A DNA stretch of 64,000 nucleotides from Actinoplanes subtropicus (GCF_000721705.1 NZ_JOJL01000004.1:537617-601616); one strand, 5' to 3'. Numbered from the stretch's first letter, positions 34,952 through 43,937 are shown. Notes: generated from the sequence alone by a model not told the origin. Program-made: numbers and translations.

Positions 34952-35090
34952 CGGAGACCACCGCGGAGGGCGTGCCCCGCGCCATGACGGGCACGGCTGA
35001 GCGGGCAGTAGCGGAGGGCGTGCCCCGCGCCATGACGGGCACGGCTGAGCGGGCAGTAGCGGAGGGCGTGCCTCGCGCCATGACGGGGCG
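34941..35090. repeat. tandem copies of the ATPase gene's 3' end
   Basis: Units begin GCGGGCAGTAGCGGAG at 34941, 35001 and 35049; the second is 48 bases and the first carries a 12-base insertion. Each contains the stop context and a GCGGAGGGCGTGC...GCCATGACGGGC block that matches the last codons of the ATPase (AEGVLGAMTG). Confidence 0.88.
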
Positions 35091-35205
35091 CGGCCGACAT
35101 GGGTGACGGGCGGTAGGAGAGCGCGCCTGCCGGAAACGAGCAGCCGCGCGGCAGTGGGCCGTGCGTGACCGGCGGCCGGCCGCCGGACTGGACAGGAGGA
35201 GACCG

Positions 35206-36225
35206 ATGGCTCGGCCGACGATGAGCGAGGTCGCCACGCTCGCCGGGGTGGGCCTCAAGACCGTCTCCCGGGTGGTGAACGGGGAGGGGCGGGTCAGCCG
35301 CGAGACCCGGGCGCGGGTCGAGGCGGCCATCGCGCAGGTCGGCTACCGGCGCAACGAGGTCGCCCGCAGCATGCGCAACATGCGGTCGGGCCAGAGCACC
35401 GACGACCTCGGGCTGATGCTCGGCGATCTGACCAACCCGTTCTTCGCGGCGGTCGCCGCCGCCGTGATCGCCGAGGCCCGCGGCCGCGGCTACGCGGTGG
35501 TGCTGGCCAGCGCCGACGAGGATCCGCAGGCGGAGCGCGGCGCGATCGACGGCCTGCTCGGCCGACAGGTGGCCGGCCTGCTGCTGGTCCCGGGCGGCCG
35601 CGACTACAGCTACCTGAAGTCGGAGATCGACCACGGCACCCCGGTGGTCTTCGTGGACCGGCCGGGCGGCGGCCTCGAGGCGGACGAGGTGGTGCTCGAC
35701 AACGCGGCCGGCGCGCGGATGGCGGTGACCCATCTCGCCGCGTACGGGCATCGGCGCATCGGAGCGATCGTGGCACCCAGCCGATGGGCCACCACCCAGC
35801 GTCTCCGCGGTTTCCGCGAGGCGATGAAGACCGAGGTCGGCGCGGTCGACCCGAGCCTGGTGCGGCGCCTGTCCACCGGCTCGGTCGCCGAGGCCGAGCG
35901 GGCGGCCCGCGGGCTGCTCGCGATGAGCGACCCCCCGACCGCCATCTTCGCCACCACCGGTTTCATGACGCAGGGCCTGTTGCGCGCGCTGGGCCGGCGC
36001 CGGGACGTGGCGGTGGTGGGCTTCGACGACTTCCCGATGGCCGACATGCTGCCGGTCCCCGTCACGGTCGTCGCGGGCGACCCGACGGCGCTGGGCACCG
36101 CCGCCGCGCAGACGTTGTTCGCCCGCATCGACGGCTGGGCCGGCCCGCAGACCCGCCAGGTGATCCGCCCGACTCTGCTGCCACGCGGCAGCGGCGAAAT
36201 CCGGCCGAGACAGGCGGACGGCTGA
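35206..36225 (+). CDS. LacI family regulator (LacI-1)
   Basis: 339 residues. N-terminal HTH MSEVATLAGVGLKTVSRVVN with hinge region YRRNEVARSMR, then a type I periplasmic-binding-like effector domain (LGLMLGDLTNPFFAAVAAAV; HLAAYGHRRIGAI; VAVVGFDDFPMADML). ATG 35206 has GGAGGAG. It lies after the ABC ATPase gene and probably binds the GACAGCGTTGTC operators of the ABC/GH125 unit; the effector would be a mannoside or mannose. Operator assignment is inference from proximity. Confidence 0.92.
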   Translation: MARPTMSEVATLAGVGLKTVSRVVNGEGRVSRETRARVEAAIAQVGYRRNEVARSMRNMRSGQSTDDLGLMLGDLTNPFFAAVAAAVIAEARGRGYAVVLASADEDPQAERGAIDGLLGRQVAGLLLVPGGRDYSYLKSEIDHGTPVVFVDRPGGGLEADEVVLDNAAGARMAVTHLAAYGHRRIGAIVAPSRWATTQRLRGFREAMKTEVGAVDPSLVRRLSTGSVAEAERAARGLLAMSDPPTAIFATTGFMTQGLLRALGRRRDVAVVGFDDFPMADMLPVPVTVVAGDPTALGTAAAQTLFARIDGWAGPQTRQVIRPTLLPRGSGEIRPRQADG

Positions 36226-36263
36226 CAACGCGTTCGAGGGCGACCGGACTTAACATTCTCGAT

Positions 36264-37337
36264 ATGAAGCGCCCGACGATCTACGACGTGGCGCGGGAAG
36301 CCGGCGTGGCCGCCTCTACCGTCTCGCGGGCTTATGCACGGCCGGGACGGGTCCACGCGGAGACGGCTCAGCGGATCTTCCGGGCGGCCGAGCGTCTGGG
36401 CTACCGCTCCGGGGCGGCCGGGCAGGCGCCGGGCGGCGGGGGACAGCGGAACGCCATCGCCCTGGTCGTAGCCGACGTGACCAACCCTTTCTACGGAGAC
36501 ATCATCAAGGGCGCCTACGAGGCCGCCCGGGAGGCCGGCTACCAGCTGATCCTCTCGCACACCAACGAGTCGCCGAAGGTCGAGCGGCAGACCATCGAGC
36601 AGGAGCTCGGCCAGGTCGACGGCCTCGTCATCGCCAGCTCGCGGATGACCGACTCGGCGCTGCGAATGGTCGTCAAGCAGAAGGCCGTGGTGCTGCTCAA
36701 CCGGGTCATCCCGGAGGCCAACTGCGTGCTCATCGACGCCGAGCGGGGGATCCGCCGGGCCGTCGAGCACCTGGCGCGGCTGGGGCACGAGCGGATCACG
36801 TACGTGGCCGGGCCGGAGACCTCCTGGTCGGACGGGATCCGATGGCGGGCCGTGCGGAAGGTCGTCGGGGAGCTGGGGCTGGAGGCCCGGCGGATCGGGC
36901 CGTGCGAGCCGACCGTCCTCGCCGGGCTGAGCGCCGCGCTGCGGGTGGCCGAGCTGGGGTCGACCGCGGTGCAGGCGTACAACGACCAGCTGGCGATCGG
37001 GGTGGTCAAGGGGCTCGGGCGGCTCGGCATCGAGGTGCCGTCGCAGGTGAGCGTGGTCGGGTTCGACAACATCATCTTGGACGAGCTGGTGGAGCCGCAG
37101 CTGACCACGATCGCGTCGCCGCTGTACCGGATGGGCTTCACCGGGGTGCGCAACTGCATCGCGGTGGCGCAGGGCGCGCAGCCGAGCGGCGATCCGCTGG
37201 TTCTGCCCGTACGGCTGGTGGTGCGAGGGTCGACCGCTCAGCGTAAGCGGAACAGCACCTCGCCGGCGCGGGGCACGACCATGGTCGCCGGGTCGGCCTC
37301 GAACTCGGCGACGTCGATGGTGGACGGGTCGCGGTAG
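36264..37337 (+). CDS. LacI family regulator (LacI-2)
   Basis: 357 residues. HTH IYDVAREAGVAASTVSRAYA, effector domain with VVADVTNPFYGDIIKGAYEA, HLARLGHERITYVAG and VSVVGFDNIILDELVEPQLTTI. The family fold should end near LVVRGST; the last ~28 residues are Ser/Thr/Arg-rich and run 100 bases antisense into the convergent larA-like gene, as if the native stop was lost. ATG 36264 lacks a clear ribosome site. Best candidate to bind the composite operators of the uxaC/SBP/larE promoters, because it adjoins that cluster. Confidence 0.9.
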   Translation: MKRPTIYDVAREAGVAASTVSRAYARPGRVHAETAQRIFRAAERLGYRSGAAGQAPGGGGQRNAIALVVADVTNPFYGDIIKGAYEAAREAGYQLILSHTNESPKVERQTIEQELGQVDGLVIASSRMTDSALRMVVKQKAVVLLNRVIPEANCVLIDAERGIRRAVEHLARLGHERITYVAGPETSWSDGIRWRAVRKVVGELGLEARRIGPCEPTVLAGLSAALRVAELGSTAVQAYNDQLAIGVVKGLGRLGIEVPSQVSVVGFDNIILDELVEPQLTTIASPLYRMGFTGVRNCIAVAQGAQPSGDPLVLPVRLVVRGSTAQRKRNSTSPARGTTMVAGSASNSATSMVDGSR

Positions 37338-38485
37338 CCGAGGTGGACCGCGCGGCAGACCTCCTCGGGAATGCCGGTCGCCAGCGTGACCTGGACGCGC
37401 AGCCGTTCCTCGCCGCTGGAAGGATCAAAAACACCAGCCCCGCGCAGATGCGTGGAGTGGGCCAGGACTCCCCAGTGGACGTGCTGGAAACGGTCCCACT
37501 GCTTCACGAAGTAGTCCCGGCAGTGGTAGCCGATCTCGTGGATCTGCGGGTGGCTGGTGGCGATCTCCCGGATGTGCGGCGCGTACAGGATGACCTCGCC
37601 GCCGTCCGCGACCACCGGCTCGACCTTGTAGAAGCCCTTCGCGCCGGTCCAGATCTCGTCGTACATCCGGGGGATCAGCGACAGCACCCGGCCGACCGGT
37701 TTCTCCAGGTACGTGATGTGGGTGGCCGCGCTGATCTCGGCGGCGCTGGCCCAGGACGCGATCGGATCGCCGAACGAAATGGAGTGGAGGCCACCTGAGT
37801 GGGCCGTGACCACGCTGAACGCGTACGTGTCGGCCGGGATCAGCGCGGCCCCGTCGTTGATCAGCGCGCGCACCGGGGTGAGCCCGGTGGTCCCGATGAT
37901 CTCGGCGGAGGTGATCAGCGCGCCGAGCCAGTGCGAGACGTCGATGATCTTCTGCCCGGCGACGCCCGGGAAGAAGTACTTGTTGCCCCCGGACATGCCG
38001 ACCACCTCGTGCGGCAGCACCGGCCCGACGACCAGCGCGATGTCGTGCTCGACCACGGCCCGGTTGAGCAGCACCTCGACCTCGCCGGTCAGCCGGCCGC
38101 CGGAGAGCTCCTCGATCCGCGCGGCGGGGATCGTCCCCAGGTTGGCGAAGGTCGACGGCTTCCACCACTCGTGGTTGATCACCTCGGTGCCGGGATAGTC
38201 CCCGCCGACGTGCGTGCGCAGCGCCAGCTCGGGCATCGCGCCGTGCGTGCCGAGCGCGACCAGGACGGTCAGCCGCGACACCCGGCCGTGCAGCGCCTGG
38301 TGAACCGCCCCGACCAGGAGCGGGAGCGGGCAGACGCGGGTGCCGTCGGGCACGAGCACGCACACGCTGCGCCCGTCCGCGTCCAGCCCGGCCAGCTGCT
38401 CGGCGACGAAGGAGCGCACCTCGTCGTCGCTGAGGACCCGGTCGGCGCCGCCCACGCGGGCGGCCGGCAGAACGGAGGTGGTCAT
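37238..38485 (-). CDS. LarA-family nickel-pincer nucleotide-dependent 2-hydroxyacid racemase/epimerase
   Basis: 415 residues, normal LarA length. Key residues line up with Lactobacillus LarA by spacing: DGTR (Asp47, Arg50), His81 in LGTHG, His159 in LPHEVVG, Lys169 in SGGNKYFFPG (equivalent to the Lys that binds the cofactor), and His185 in SHWLGAL (nickel ligand, 16 residues after the Lys as in LarA). The enzyme shuffles a hydride at C2 of a 2-hydroxy acid. Operon context (sugar ABC importer, two dehydrogenases, two isomerase-like TIM barrels, uxaC) argues for a sugar acid rather than lactate. ATG overlaps the preceding stop (ATGA). No gene symbol assigned because the substrate is inferred. 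Confidence 0.9.
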   Translation of the reverse strand: MTTSVLPAARVGGADRVLSDDEVRSFVAEQLAGLDADGRSVCVLVPDGTRVCPLPLLVGAVHQALHGRVSRLTVLVALGTHGAMPELALRTHVGGDYPGTEVINHEWWKPSTFANLGTIPAARIEELSGGRLTGEVEVLLNRAVVEHDIALVVGPVLPHEVVGMSGGNKYFFPGVAGQKIIDVSHWLGALITSAEIIGTTGLTPVRALINDGAALIPADTYAFSVVTAHSGGLHSISFGDPIASWASAAEISAATHITYLEKPVGRVLSLIPRMYDEIWTGAKGFYKVEPVVADGGEVILYAPHIREIATSHPQIHEIGYHCRDYFVKQWDRFQHVHWGVLAHSTHLRGAGVFDPSSGEERLRVQVTLATGIPEEVCRAVHLGYRDPSTIDVAEFEADPATMVVPRAGEVLFRLR

Positions 38486-39345
38486 TCCTCGATCCTGCCC
38501 GCCAGCGCCGTCTGTGCCCACGCGTACGAGAGACGGTGTGATTCGCGTTTTGAATCCACGCTCGGCTCGTCCACCTCGATCATGAAGTCGCCCTCGTAGT
38601 CGAGCGGGATGGCGGCCAGCACCGCGTCGAAGTCGACCACGCCGAGACCGGGCTCGGCCCACAGCCGCTTGCTCGCGGTGGCCTCGCGGTAGGACAGGTC
38701 GTGCCGGTCGAGCAGGTCGCCGAAGACGTCCTTGATGTGCAGGCCGCCGAGCCGCCCGGCGTAGCGGCGGATGAAGGCGGCCGGGTCGACGCCGGCCCAG
38801 CGCAGGTGTCCGGTGTCCGGGCCGAAGCCGATCACGGCGGGGCCCAGGTCGTCGAGGAGGCGGCTGATCTCGTACTCGGTCTCGAAGATGCCCCCGACGT
38901 GCGAGTGGTGCAGCGGCCGCAGCCCCTCGGCCTGCAGGGCACGGCAGACCTCGCCGCACGCGTCGATCGCCCGGGCCAGCCGGCCCTCGTCGAAGCCGGC
39001 GCCGACCGCGGGTTGCGCCAGGCGTTCCGGTCGCGACATCGAGGAGACCATCGTACGGTCGAGCCCGAGCTCCACCTGGGTCGCCGCGAACCGTTTGGCC
39101 CGCTCGACCTCGTCCGCCACGGAAACGGTCTCGTCGAAGGGCGAGTTGAACAGGCTCAACGACGGCTTCAGGCCGTAGCCGGCGATCCAGGCGGCGTACG
39201 AGGCGGCGGTCATGTCGTCGGGCACGTCGGCCTTGACGGCGGTGAACCCGATCTCCTGGAAGTCGCCGAACGCCGCATCGAAGACCTCGCGCGTCTTGCC
39301 GGCACTGGCCCAGTAGGGGATCGGGTTGGCGGCGAGGCGGCTCAC
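38482..39345 (-). CDS. xylose-isomerase-like TIM barrel protein (IolE-like)
   Basis: 287 residues. TIM-barrel sugar isomerase/epimerase fold with metal-site motifs LHHSHVGGIFETEYEI, GFGPDTGHLRWAGVDP, LHIKDVFGD and FMIEVDEPS. This combination is closest to 2-keto-myo-inositol dehydratase (IolE)-type sequences, but related proteins also act as 3-keto-glycoside processing enzymes. GTG 39345 overlaps the previous stop in GTGA. Couples the dehydrogenase upstream to the LarA-like enzyme downstream. Confidence 0.87.
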   Translation of the reverse strand: MSRLAANPIPYWASAGKTREVFDAAFGDFQEIGFTAVKADVPDDMTAASYAAWIAGYGLKPSLSLFNSPFDETVSVADEVERAKRFAATQVELGLDRTMVSSMSRPERLAQPAVGAGFDEGRLARAIDACGEVCRALQAEGLRPLHHSHVGGIFETEYEISRLLDDLGPAVIGFGPDTGHLRWAGVDPAAFIRRYAGRLGGLHIKDVFGDLLDRHDLSYREATASKRLWAEPGLGVVDFDAVLAAIPLDYEGDFMIEVDEPSVDSKRESHRLSYAWAQTALAGRIEE

Positions 39346-40388
39346 AGGATCACCGGCTTTCCGGTACGGGACGATTCGTAGGCGGCGGTGATCACGGCGA
39401 CCGCCTGGCGGTTGGTCTCCAGGTCGACGCGCAGCTCCTCGGTGCCGGCCAGCGCGCCCAGGAAGTTCAGGTACTGCCGGCGGTGGGCGTCGGAGAGCAT
39501 CCCCGGGTTGCTGCTGGCGGTCGGGGCGCCGCCGCCGGAGATCACCCGGTTGGTCCCCATGAAGCGCTCCTCCGCAGCGGAGCCGGCCGGGGTGGCGTGG
39601 AAGAACGCCAGCTCGTCGTTGTCGATCACCGCCGAGCCGCGGTCGCCGTGCACCTGCAGGCGGGCGCTCAGCCCCGGGTACGCCGCGGTGGTCGCGTGCA
39701 GCACGCCGAGCGCGCCGGACTCGAACCGGACCACACCGGTCGCCACGTCCTCCACCTCGATCCGCTCGTGCGCGAGGGTGCCGGTGCAGGCGAACACCTC
39801 GACCGGCCGGCCGAGCGCGGCGATCAGCAGGTCGACCGTGTGCACGCCCTGGTTCATCAGCGCGCCGCCGCCGTCCAGCTCCCAGGTGCCCCGCCAGCCG
39901 CCCGAGTCGTAGTAGCTCTGCCCGCGCCACCAGTCGATCGACGCGATGCCGGAGGTGACCCGTCCGAACTCGCCGGCCGCGATGGCCGCCAGGACCTGCT
40001 CGGTGGACGGGTCGAAGCGGTGCTGGGAGATGACCGTGACCAGCGTGCCGGCCTTCTGCCGGGCGCGGATGATCTCGTCGGTGCGGGCCACGGTCACCTC
40101 GGCCGGCTTCTCGATGATCACGTGCTTGCCGGCCGACAGGGCCTCGATCGCGATCTCGCCGTGCAGGCCGGTCGGCGTGCACACCACCACGACGTCGATC
40201 TCCTCGGCGGCGAGGGCGGCCGTCAGCGAGGGATAGGCGTGCTCGGCGGACAGGGCGGAGGCCTTGTCGATATCGACGTCGGCCACCGCGACCAGGGAAA
40301 GGCGATCGGCCAGCTCACCCATGACCTTGGCGTGGTGCGTGCCGATCACGCCGGCACCGACGAGGGCGAATTTCGGGAGCGTGCTCAC
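39342..40388 (-). CDS. Gfo/Idh/MocA family NAD(P)-dependent sugar dehydrogenase (copy 1)
   Basis: 348 residues. Rossmann start FALVGAGVIGTHHAKVM, conserved EKP motif in HVIIEKPAEVT, and the active-site segment WELDGGGALMNQGVHTVDLL with the catalytic His. Oxidises a sugar or cyclitol hydroxyl, often at C3. GTG start overlaps the upstream stop by four bases. The pair with IolE-like and second TIM-barrel genes suggests sequential oxidation and rearrangement of a sugar derivative. Confidence 0.9.
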   Translation of the reverse strand: MSTLPKFALVGAGVIGTHHAKVMGELADRLSLVAVADVDIDKASALSAEHAYPSLTAALAAEEIDVVVVCTPTGLHGEIAIEALSAGKHVIIEKPAEVTVARTDEIIRARQKAGTLVTVISQHRFDPSTEQVLAAIAAGEFGRVTSGIASIDWWRGQSYYDSGGWRGTWELDGGGALMNQGVHTVDLLIAALGRPVEVFACTGTLAHERIEVEDVATGVVRFESGALGVLHATTAAYPGLSARLQVHGDRGSAVIDNDELAFFHATPAGSAAEERFMGTNRVISGGGAPTASSNPGMLSDAHRRQYLNFLGALAGTEELRVDLETNRQAVAVITAAYESSRTGKPVIL

Positions 40389-41212
40389 GCGTACTCAATC
40401 TCCTCGGTCTTCAACAGGTCGGTGAAAGCCTTCCAGGCCGTACGGAACAGGTCCGGCCCCGAATATCCGCCGGTGGCGTGGCCGAGCGCGAGATGCGGTT
40501 CGAGCGAGAAGAAGCCGTCGAATCCGTCGTGCCGCAGCGCCCGCATGGTCTCGGCCACCTCGCCGTCGCCCTGGCCCGCGGGCACCACCGTGCCATCGGC
40601 CGCCAGAGCGTCCTTGATCTGCACGTATTCGAGGTGCGGCCGCAGTTTCGCGTACCCCTCGGCATAGGGGCGCACGCCGACCTGCACGAAATTCGCCGGG
40701 TCCCAGGCCAGCTTCAGATAGGGCGAGCCGACCGAGCGGATCAGATCGAGACAACGGGCCGGGACGTCGCCGTAGATCTCCTTCTCGTTCTCGTGCAGCA
40801 GGATCAGATCGGCCTCCTCGGCCACCCGGACCAGCGCCCGCATCCGGTCGATCACCTCCGCCCGATGGCCGGCCGGGTCCGCGCCGGGCCGCAGGAAGAA
40901 CGAGAAGATGCGGATGTACGGCGCGTCCAGCTCGTGTGCGACCTCGGCGGCGTGCCGCATGCGCTCCAGATGCGGCCCGAACTCCTCGTCGATGAAGATC
41001 TTCCCGATCGGGGAGCCGATGGAGGACACCTGCAACCCGTAATTCCTGAGCGTTTTCTTCATGGTGGCCAGTTGGTCGGGGGAGAGGTCGAGAATGTTGA
41101 CGTCCCAGGCGCTGCGTACCTCGATGTACTTGAGGCCGAGCCCGCTCGCGACCTCGCACTGCTCGGTGAGATCGGGGGAGATCTCGTCGGCGAATCCGGA
41201 GAGAGTCCACAT
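40385..41212 (-). CDS. xylose-isomerase-like TIM barrel protein (second)
   Basis: 275 residues beginning MWTLSGFADEISPDL, a typical opening in this group. Metal/acid residues sit in LILLHENEKEIYG, LKLAWDPANFVQVG, LEYVQIKDAL and GFFSLEPHL. Sugar isomerase/epimerase fold; exact reaction unknown. The start lies one base beyond the previous stop (TGAAATG), so translation is coupled. An upstream in-frame start would overlap the dehydrogenase gene and is not needed. Confidence 0.87.
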   Translation of the reverse strand: MWTLSGFADEISPDLTEQCEVASGLGLKYIEVRSAWDVNILDLSPDQLATMKKTLRNYGLQVSSIGSPIGKIFIDEEFGPHLERMRHAAEVAHELDAPYIRIFSFFLRPGADPAGHRAEVIDRMRALVRVAEEADLILLHENEKEIYGDVPARCLDLIRSVGSPYLKLAWDPANFVQVGVRPYAEGYAKLRPHLEYVQIKDALAADGTVVPAGQGDGEVAETMRALRHDGFDGFFSLEPHLALGHATGGYSGPDLFRTAWKAFTDLLKTEEIEYA

Positions 41213-41213
41213 T

Positions 41214-42146
41214 TCAGGAGCCTTTTCGGTAGGTCTCGTCAATGATCATCTGGGATTTGAGGGCCTCGGCCGGGGTTATCCAGAACGGTTCCCCCGCCTC
41301 GATCGCGCGATAGAAGTCGGCGATCAGCAATTGGTGCGAGGCGCCCCAGTAATCGCGGCCTTCGCTGTTCGAACGGGACTCGGTGACCACCTCGATCCGG
41401 CCGTCGGCATGGGTGATGGTGAGATCGCCGCGAAGGTGCAGGGTCGCCGAGGAGGTGACGATCTCGATGGTCACCGGGGAGTCGACCGCGTTGGTGACCG
41501 TGGCGAAGACGACGCTGCGGGCGCCGCCGGCGTGTTCGAGCAGCAGGTTCGCGGTGTCCTCGACGTCGGTGCCGGGAAGGTCGGCGATGCGCCCGGCCCA
41601 GCCGGACACCTGCGACACGTCGCCGAGCAGCCACTGCATCAGGTCGATGGTGTGGATAGCCTGATTTATCAGGACACCGCCGCCGCTGCGCTGCACCCGG
41701 CCGCGCCAGGGCCGTTTCGCGTAGTAGGCGGCGTCGCGATGCCAGAAGACGGTGGCGGACCCGCCGCGTACACCCGCAGGCTTTTGATCTTGAAGGAAGG
41801 TAGCGGCGGCCTGAGAGGTGGCGTTGTAGCGATTCTGCAGGCAGACGCCGACCTGAAGATCCGGGAAGCCGGCCAGGGCATCGATCAGGCGCGAGGCCTC
41901 GTCGATCGTGTGCGCGACCGGTTTCTCCAGCAGCACGTGGGCGCCGTGCGCGAGGGCCTCGAGCGCGATCGGCACATGCGTGTCGTGCGGCGTGCAGATG
42001 TGCACCACGTCCGGGCGGAGCGACGAGAGCATCGCCCGGTAATCCGAGGCGGAGTCGCAGGTGCCGACCAGGGAGGCGCCCAGCGCCCGGATCGCGGCGA
42101 CGTGCACGACCGACACGTCGCCGCGGCCGACCAGCAGCACCCTCAC
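41214..42146 (-). CDS. Gfo/Idh/MocA family sugar dehydrogenase (copy 2)
   Basis: 310 residues. Short N-terminus VRVLLVGRGDVSVVHVAAI, EKP motif in HVLLEKPVAHT, and SGGGVLINQAIHTIDLMQWLLG around the catalytic His. Differs from copy 1 in length and central domain, so not a recent duplicate. GTG start overlaps the upstream permease stop (GTGA). Function in the pathway: oxidation or reduction of a sugar hydroxyl/keto group. Confidence 0.9.
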   Translation of the reverse strand: MRVLLVGRGDVSVVHVAAIRALGASLVGTCDSASDYRAMLSSLRPDVVHICTPHDTHVPIALEALAHGAHVLLEKPVAHTIDEASRLIDALAGFPDLQVGVCLQNRYNATSQAAATFLQDQKPAGVRGGSATVFWHRDAAYYAKRPWRGRVQRSGGGVLINQAIHTIDLMQWLLGDVSQVSGWAGRIADLPGTDVEDTANLLLEHAGGARSVVFATVTNAVDSPVTIEIVTSSATLHLRGDLTITHADGRIEVVTESRSNSEGRDYWGASHQLLIADFYRAIEAGEPFWITPAEALKSQMIIDETYRKGS

Positions 42147-43006
42147 TTGATGCCGCCCGCGGTCAGCCCGCCCACCAGATACCGCTGGAAGACCAGGTAG
42201 AGCAGGACCACCGGCGCCGCGCAGACCAGCGCCGCCGCCATCATCTGGGAATACACCGGCAACGCGCCGCCCTCCTGGGAGGCACCGAAGACCTGCAGGG
42301 CGACCGCCGCGGTGTGCGTCTCGGGGCGGGTCAGCACCGAGGCGAACAGCACGTCGTTCCAGCCCAGCAGGAACGCGAAGATCCCGGCGACGACGATGGC
42401 CGGCAGGCTCAGCGGCACGATGATCCGGCGCAGGATGGTGATCGTGGACGCGCCCTCGGTGCGGGCCGCCTCCTCCAACTCGCGCGGCAGCCCGCGCAGG
42501 TAGGTGACCATCACCCAGGTGGAGAACGGCAACGCGAAGGTCAGGTACGCGATGAACAGCCCCCACCGGGTGCCGACCACGGTCAGCCCGAGGTAGTTGC
42601 CCGCGCTGGAGAACAGCACGAACACCGGCAGCAGCATCAGCGTGCCCGGGACGCTCTGCAACCCGACCAGCCCCCGCAGGATCGTCAGCCGACCCTTGAA
42701 ACTGAACCTGACCAGGACGTACGCCGTGGTGGTGCCGAGCAGCGCGGACGCGATCGCGGTCGCCCCGCAGACGATCAGGCTGTTCACGATGCCGGTGGAC
42801 AGGTCCGCGGTGGTCCAGATCTTGTGATAGCTCTCCAGGCTGAACGAACTCGGCCAGAACTCGCCGGAGGCCACGCCCACGTCGCTGTTCAGCGAGGCGA
42901 GCAGGATGTACGAGACCGGCACGAGCACCGCCGCGCACAACAGCACGGTCAGCGTGATCAGCAACGGCCGGGGCAGCAGCCGGGTCGCCTCGGCGTGCGC
43001 GCTCAT
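42143..43006 (-). CDS. carbohydrate ABC transporter permease, MalG type
   Basis: 287 residues, six hydrophobic segments, and the EAA loop YLRGLPRELEEAARTEGASTITILRRIIVPLS typical of CUT1 permeases. C-terminus QRYLVGGLTAGGIK is the family ending. ATG 43006 overlaps the MalF-type stop in ATGA. No ATPase gene is nearby, so a shared MsiK-like ATPase elsewhere is expected. Confidence 0.93.
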   Translation of the reverse strand: MSAHAEATRLLPRPLLITLTVLLCAAVLVPVSYILLASLNSDVGVASGEFWPSSFSLESYHKIWTTADLSTGIVNSLIVCGATAIASALLGTTTAYVLVRFSFKGRLTILRGLVGLQSVPGTLMLLPVFVLFSSAGNYLGLTVVGTRWGLFIAYLTFALPFSTWVMVTYLRGLPRELEEAARTEGASTITILRRIIVPLSLPAIVVAGIFAFLLGWNDVLFASVLTRPETHTAAVALQVFGASQEGGALPVYSQMMAAALVCAAPVVLLYLVFQRYLVGGLTAGGIK

Positions 43007-43935
43007 CTCCGGCCCCCTTCCTCGTGGACGTCCAACTTGACCGCCCGCAGGTAGATGAAGAGCGGAATCAGGATGACGATCAGCGACACCACGGCCATCG
43101 CCGCGCTGAGCCCGAAGCGCAGGCCCTGGAAGCTGGTCACGTAGACCAGCATCGGCATGACGTTGACGTTGTCCGGGGCCGGCGCGCCGAACAGCACGAA
43201 CGGCAGCGTGAAGTTGTTGATGTGGTTGAGCGTGGCGAGCAGGCAGGCCAGCAGCACCGGACCGCGCAGGTACGGCAGGATCACCTTGGTCAGCTTGGGC
43301 CACCAGGTGACGCCGTCGACCGCGGAGGCCTCGTGCACCTCGTGGTCCACCGACTGCAGCGCCGCCAGGGACATCAGGTAGATGAACGGCCAGGCCGCCC
43401 AGATCTCCACCAGGATCAGCGTCCAGTAGCTGCGGCCGCCGCTGAGCCAGAGCGTGTTGTGCTGGCCGAGCAGGCTGTTCACGATGCCGTCCGGCTGCAG
43501 CATGGTCTTCCAGACGGTGCCGACGACGAACGAGGGCAGTACGTACGGGATGAGGAAGACCGCCCGGACCAGCCCCCGCCCGCGGTATTTGTTCTGGGTG
43601 ACGAGCGCCGCGGCGATCCCGATCGGCACCGTCGCGGCGGTGGAGAGCACCGAGAACGACACGCTGATCCAGATCGAGCGCAGCAGCCCGGAGCCGAACG
43701 CCTCGGAGTAGTTGGCGAGGCCGATGAACGGCGCCTCGACCCAGCGGCGCAGCGTGTACTGGTCCAGGTCGATGAAGGAGATCCACAGGGCCAGGGCGAG
43801 CGGGATCAGGATGACCAGGACCATCAGGATCCCGCCGGGCGTGAGGAGCCACAGCGGACGCTGCCGCTCGGTCACGCCCCGTCTTTTTCGCTCCGCCTTG
43901 GTCTCGGTCGGGCGGGCGAGCAGCTCGGTGGCCAT
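43003..43935 (-). CDS. carbohydrate ABC transporter permease, MalF type
   Basis: 310 residues with six hydrophobic segments after a basic cytosolic tail (KAERKRRGVTERQR). EAA loop: SVDHEVHEASAVDGVTWWPKLTKVILPYL. ATG 43935 lies two bases after the SBP stop. Forms the import channel with the MalG-type subunit. Confidence 0.93.
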   Translation of the reverse strand: MATELLARPTETKAERKRRGVTERQRPLWLLTPGGILMVLVILIPLALALWISFIDLDQYTLRRWVEAPFIGLANYSEAFGSGLLRSIWISVSFSVLSTAATVPIGIAAALVTQNKYRGRGLVRAVFLIPYVLPSFVVGTVWKTMLQPDGIVNSLLGQHNTLWLSGGRSYWTLILVEIWAAWPFIYLMSLAALQSVDHEVHEASAVDGVTWWPKLTKVILPYLRGPVLLACLLATLNHINNFTLPFVLFGAPAPDNVNVMPMLVYVTSFQGLRFGLSAAMAVVSLIVILIPLFIYLRAVKLDVHEEGGRR

Positions 43936-43937
43936 GG

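Noticed and set aside
32521..36228. Minus-strand frame reading through GH125 into the ATPase and LacI-1 region (~1235 residues)
   Set aside because: Only the part from ATG 33999 is conserved GH125. The upstream part is antisense to clear genes and to tandem repeats.
36223..36236. LacI operator just upstream of LacI-2
   Set aside because: TGACAACGCGTTCGAG contains one good half-site (TGACAACG), but the second half does not match, and it overlaps the LacI-1 stop codon.
37238..38485. True lactate racemase annotation for the LarA-like gene
   Set aside because: Cofactor residues fit LarA, but no lactate transport or oxidation gene is nearby and the operon is for sugars, so the substrate name is not supported.
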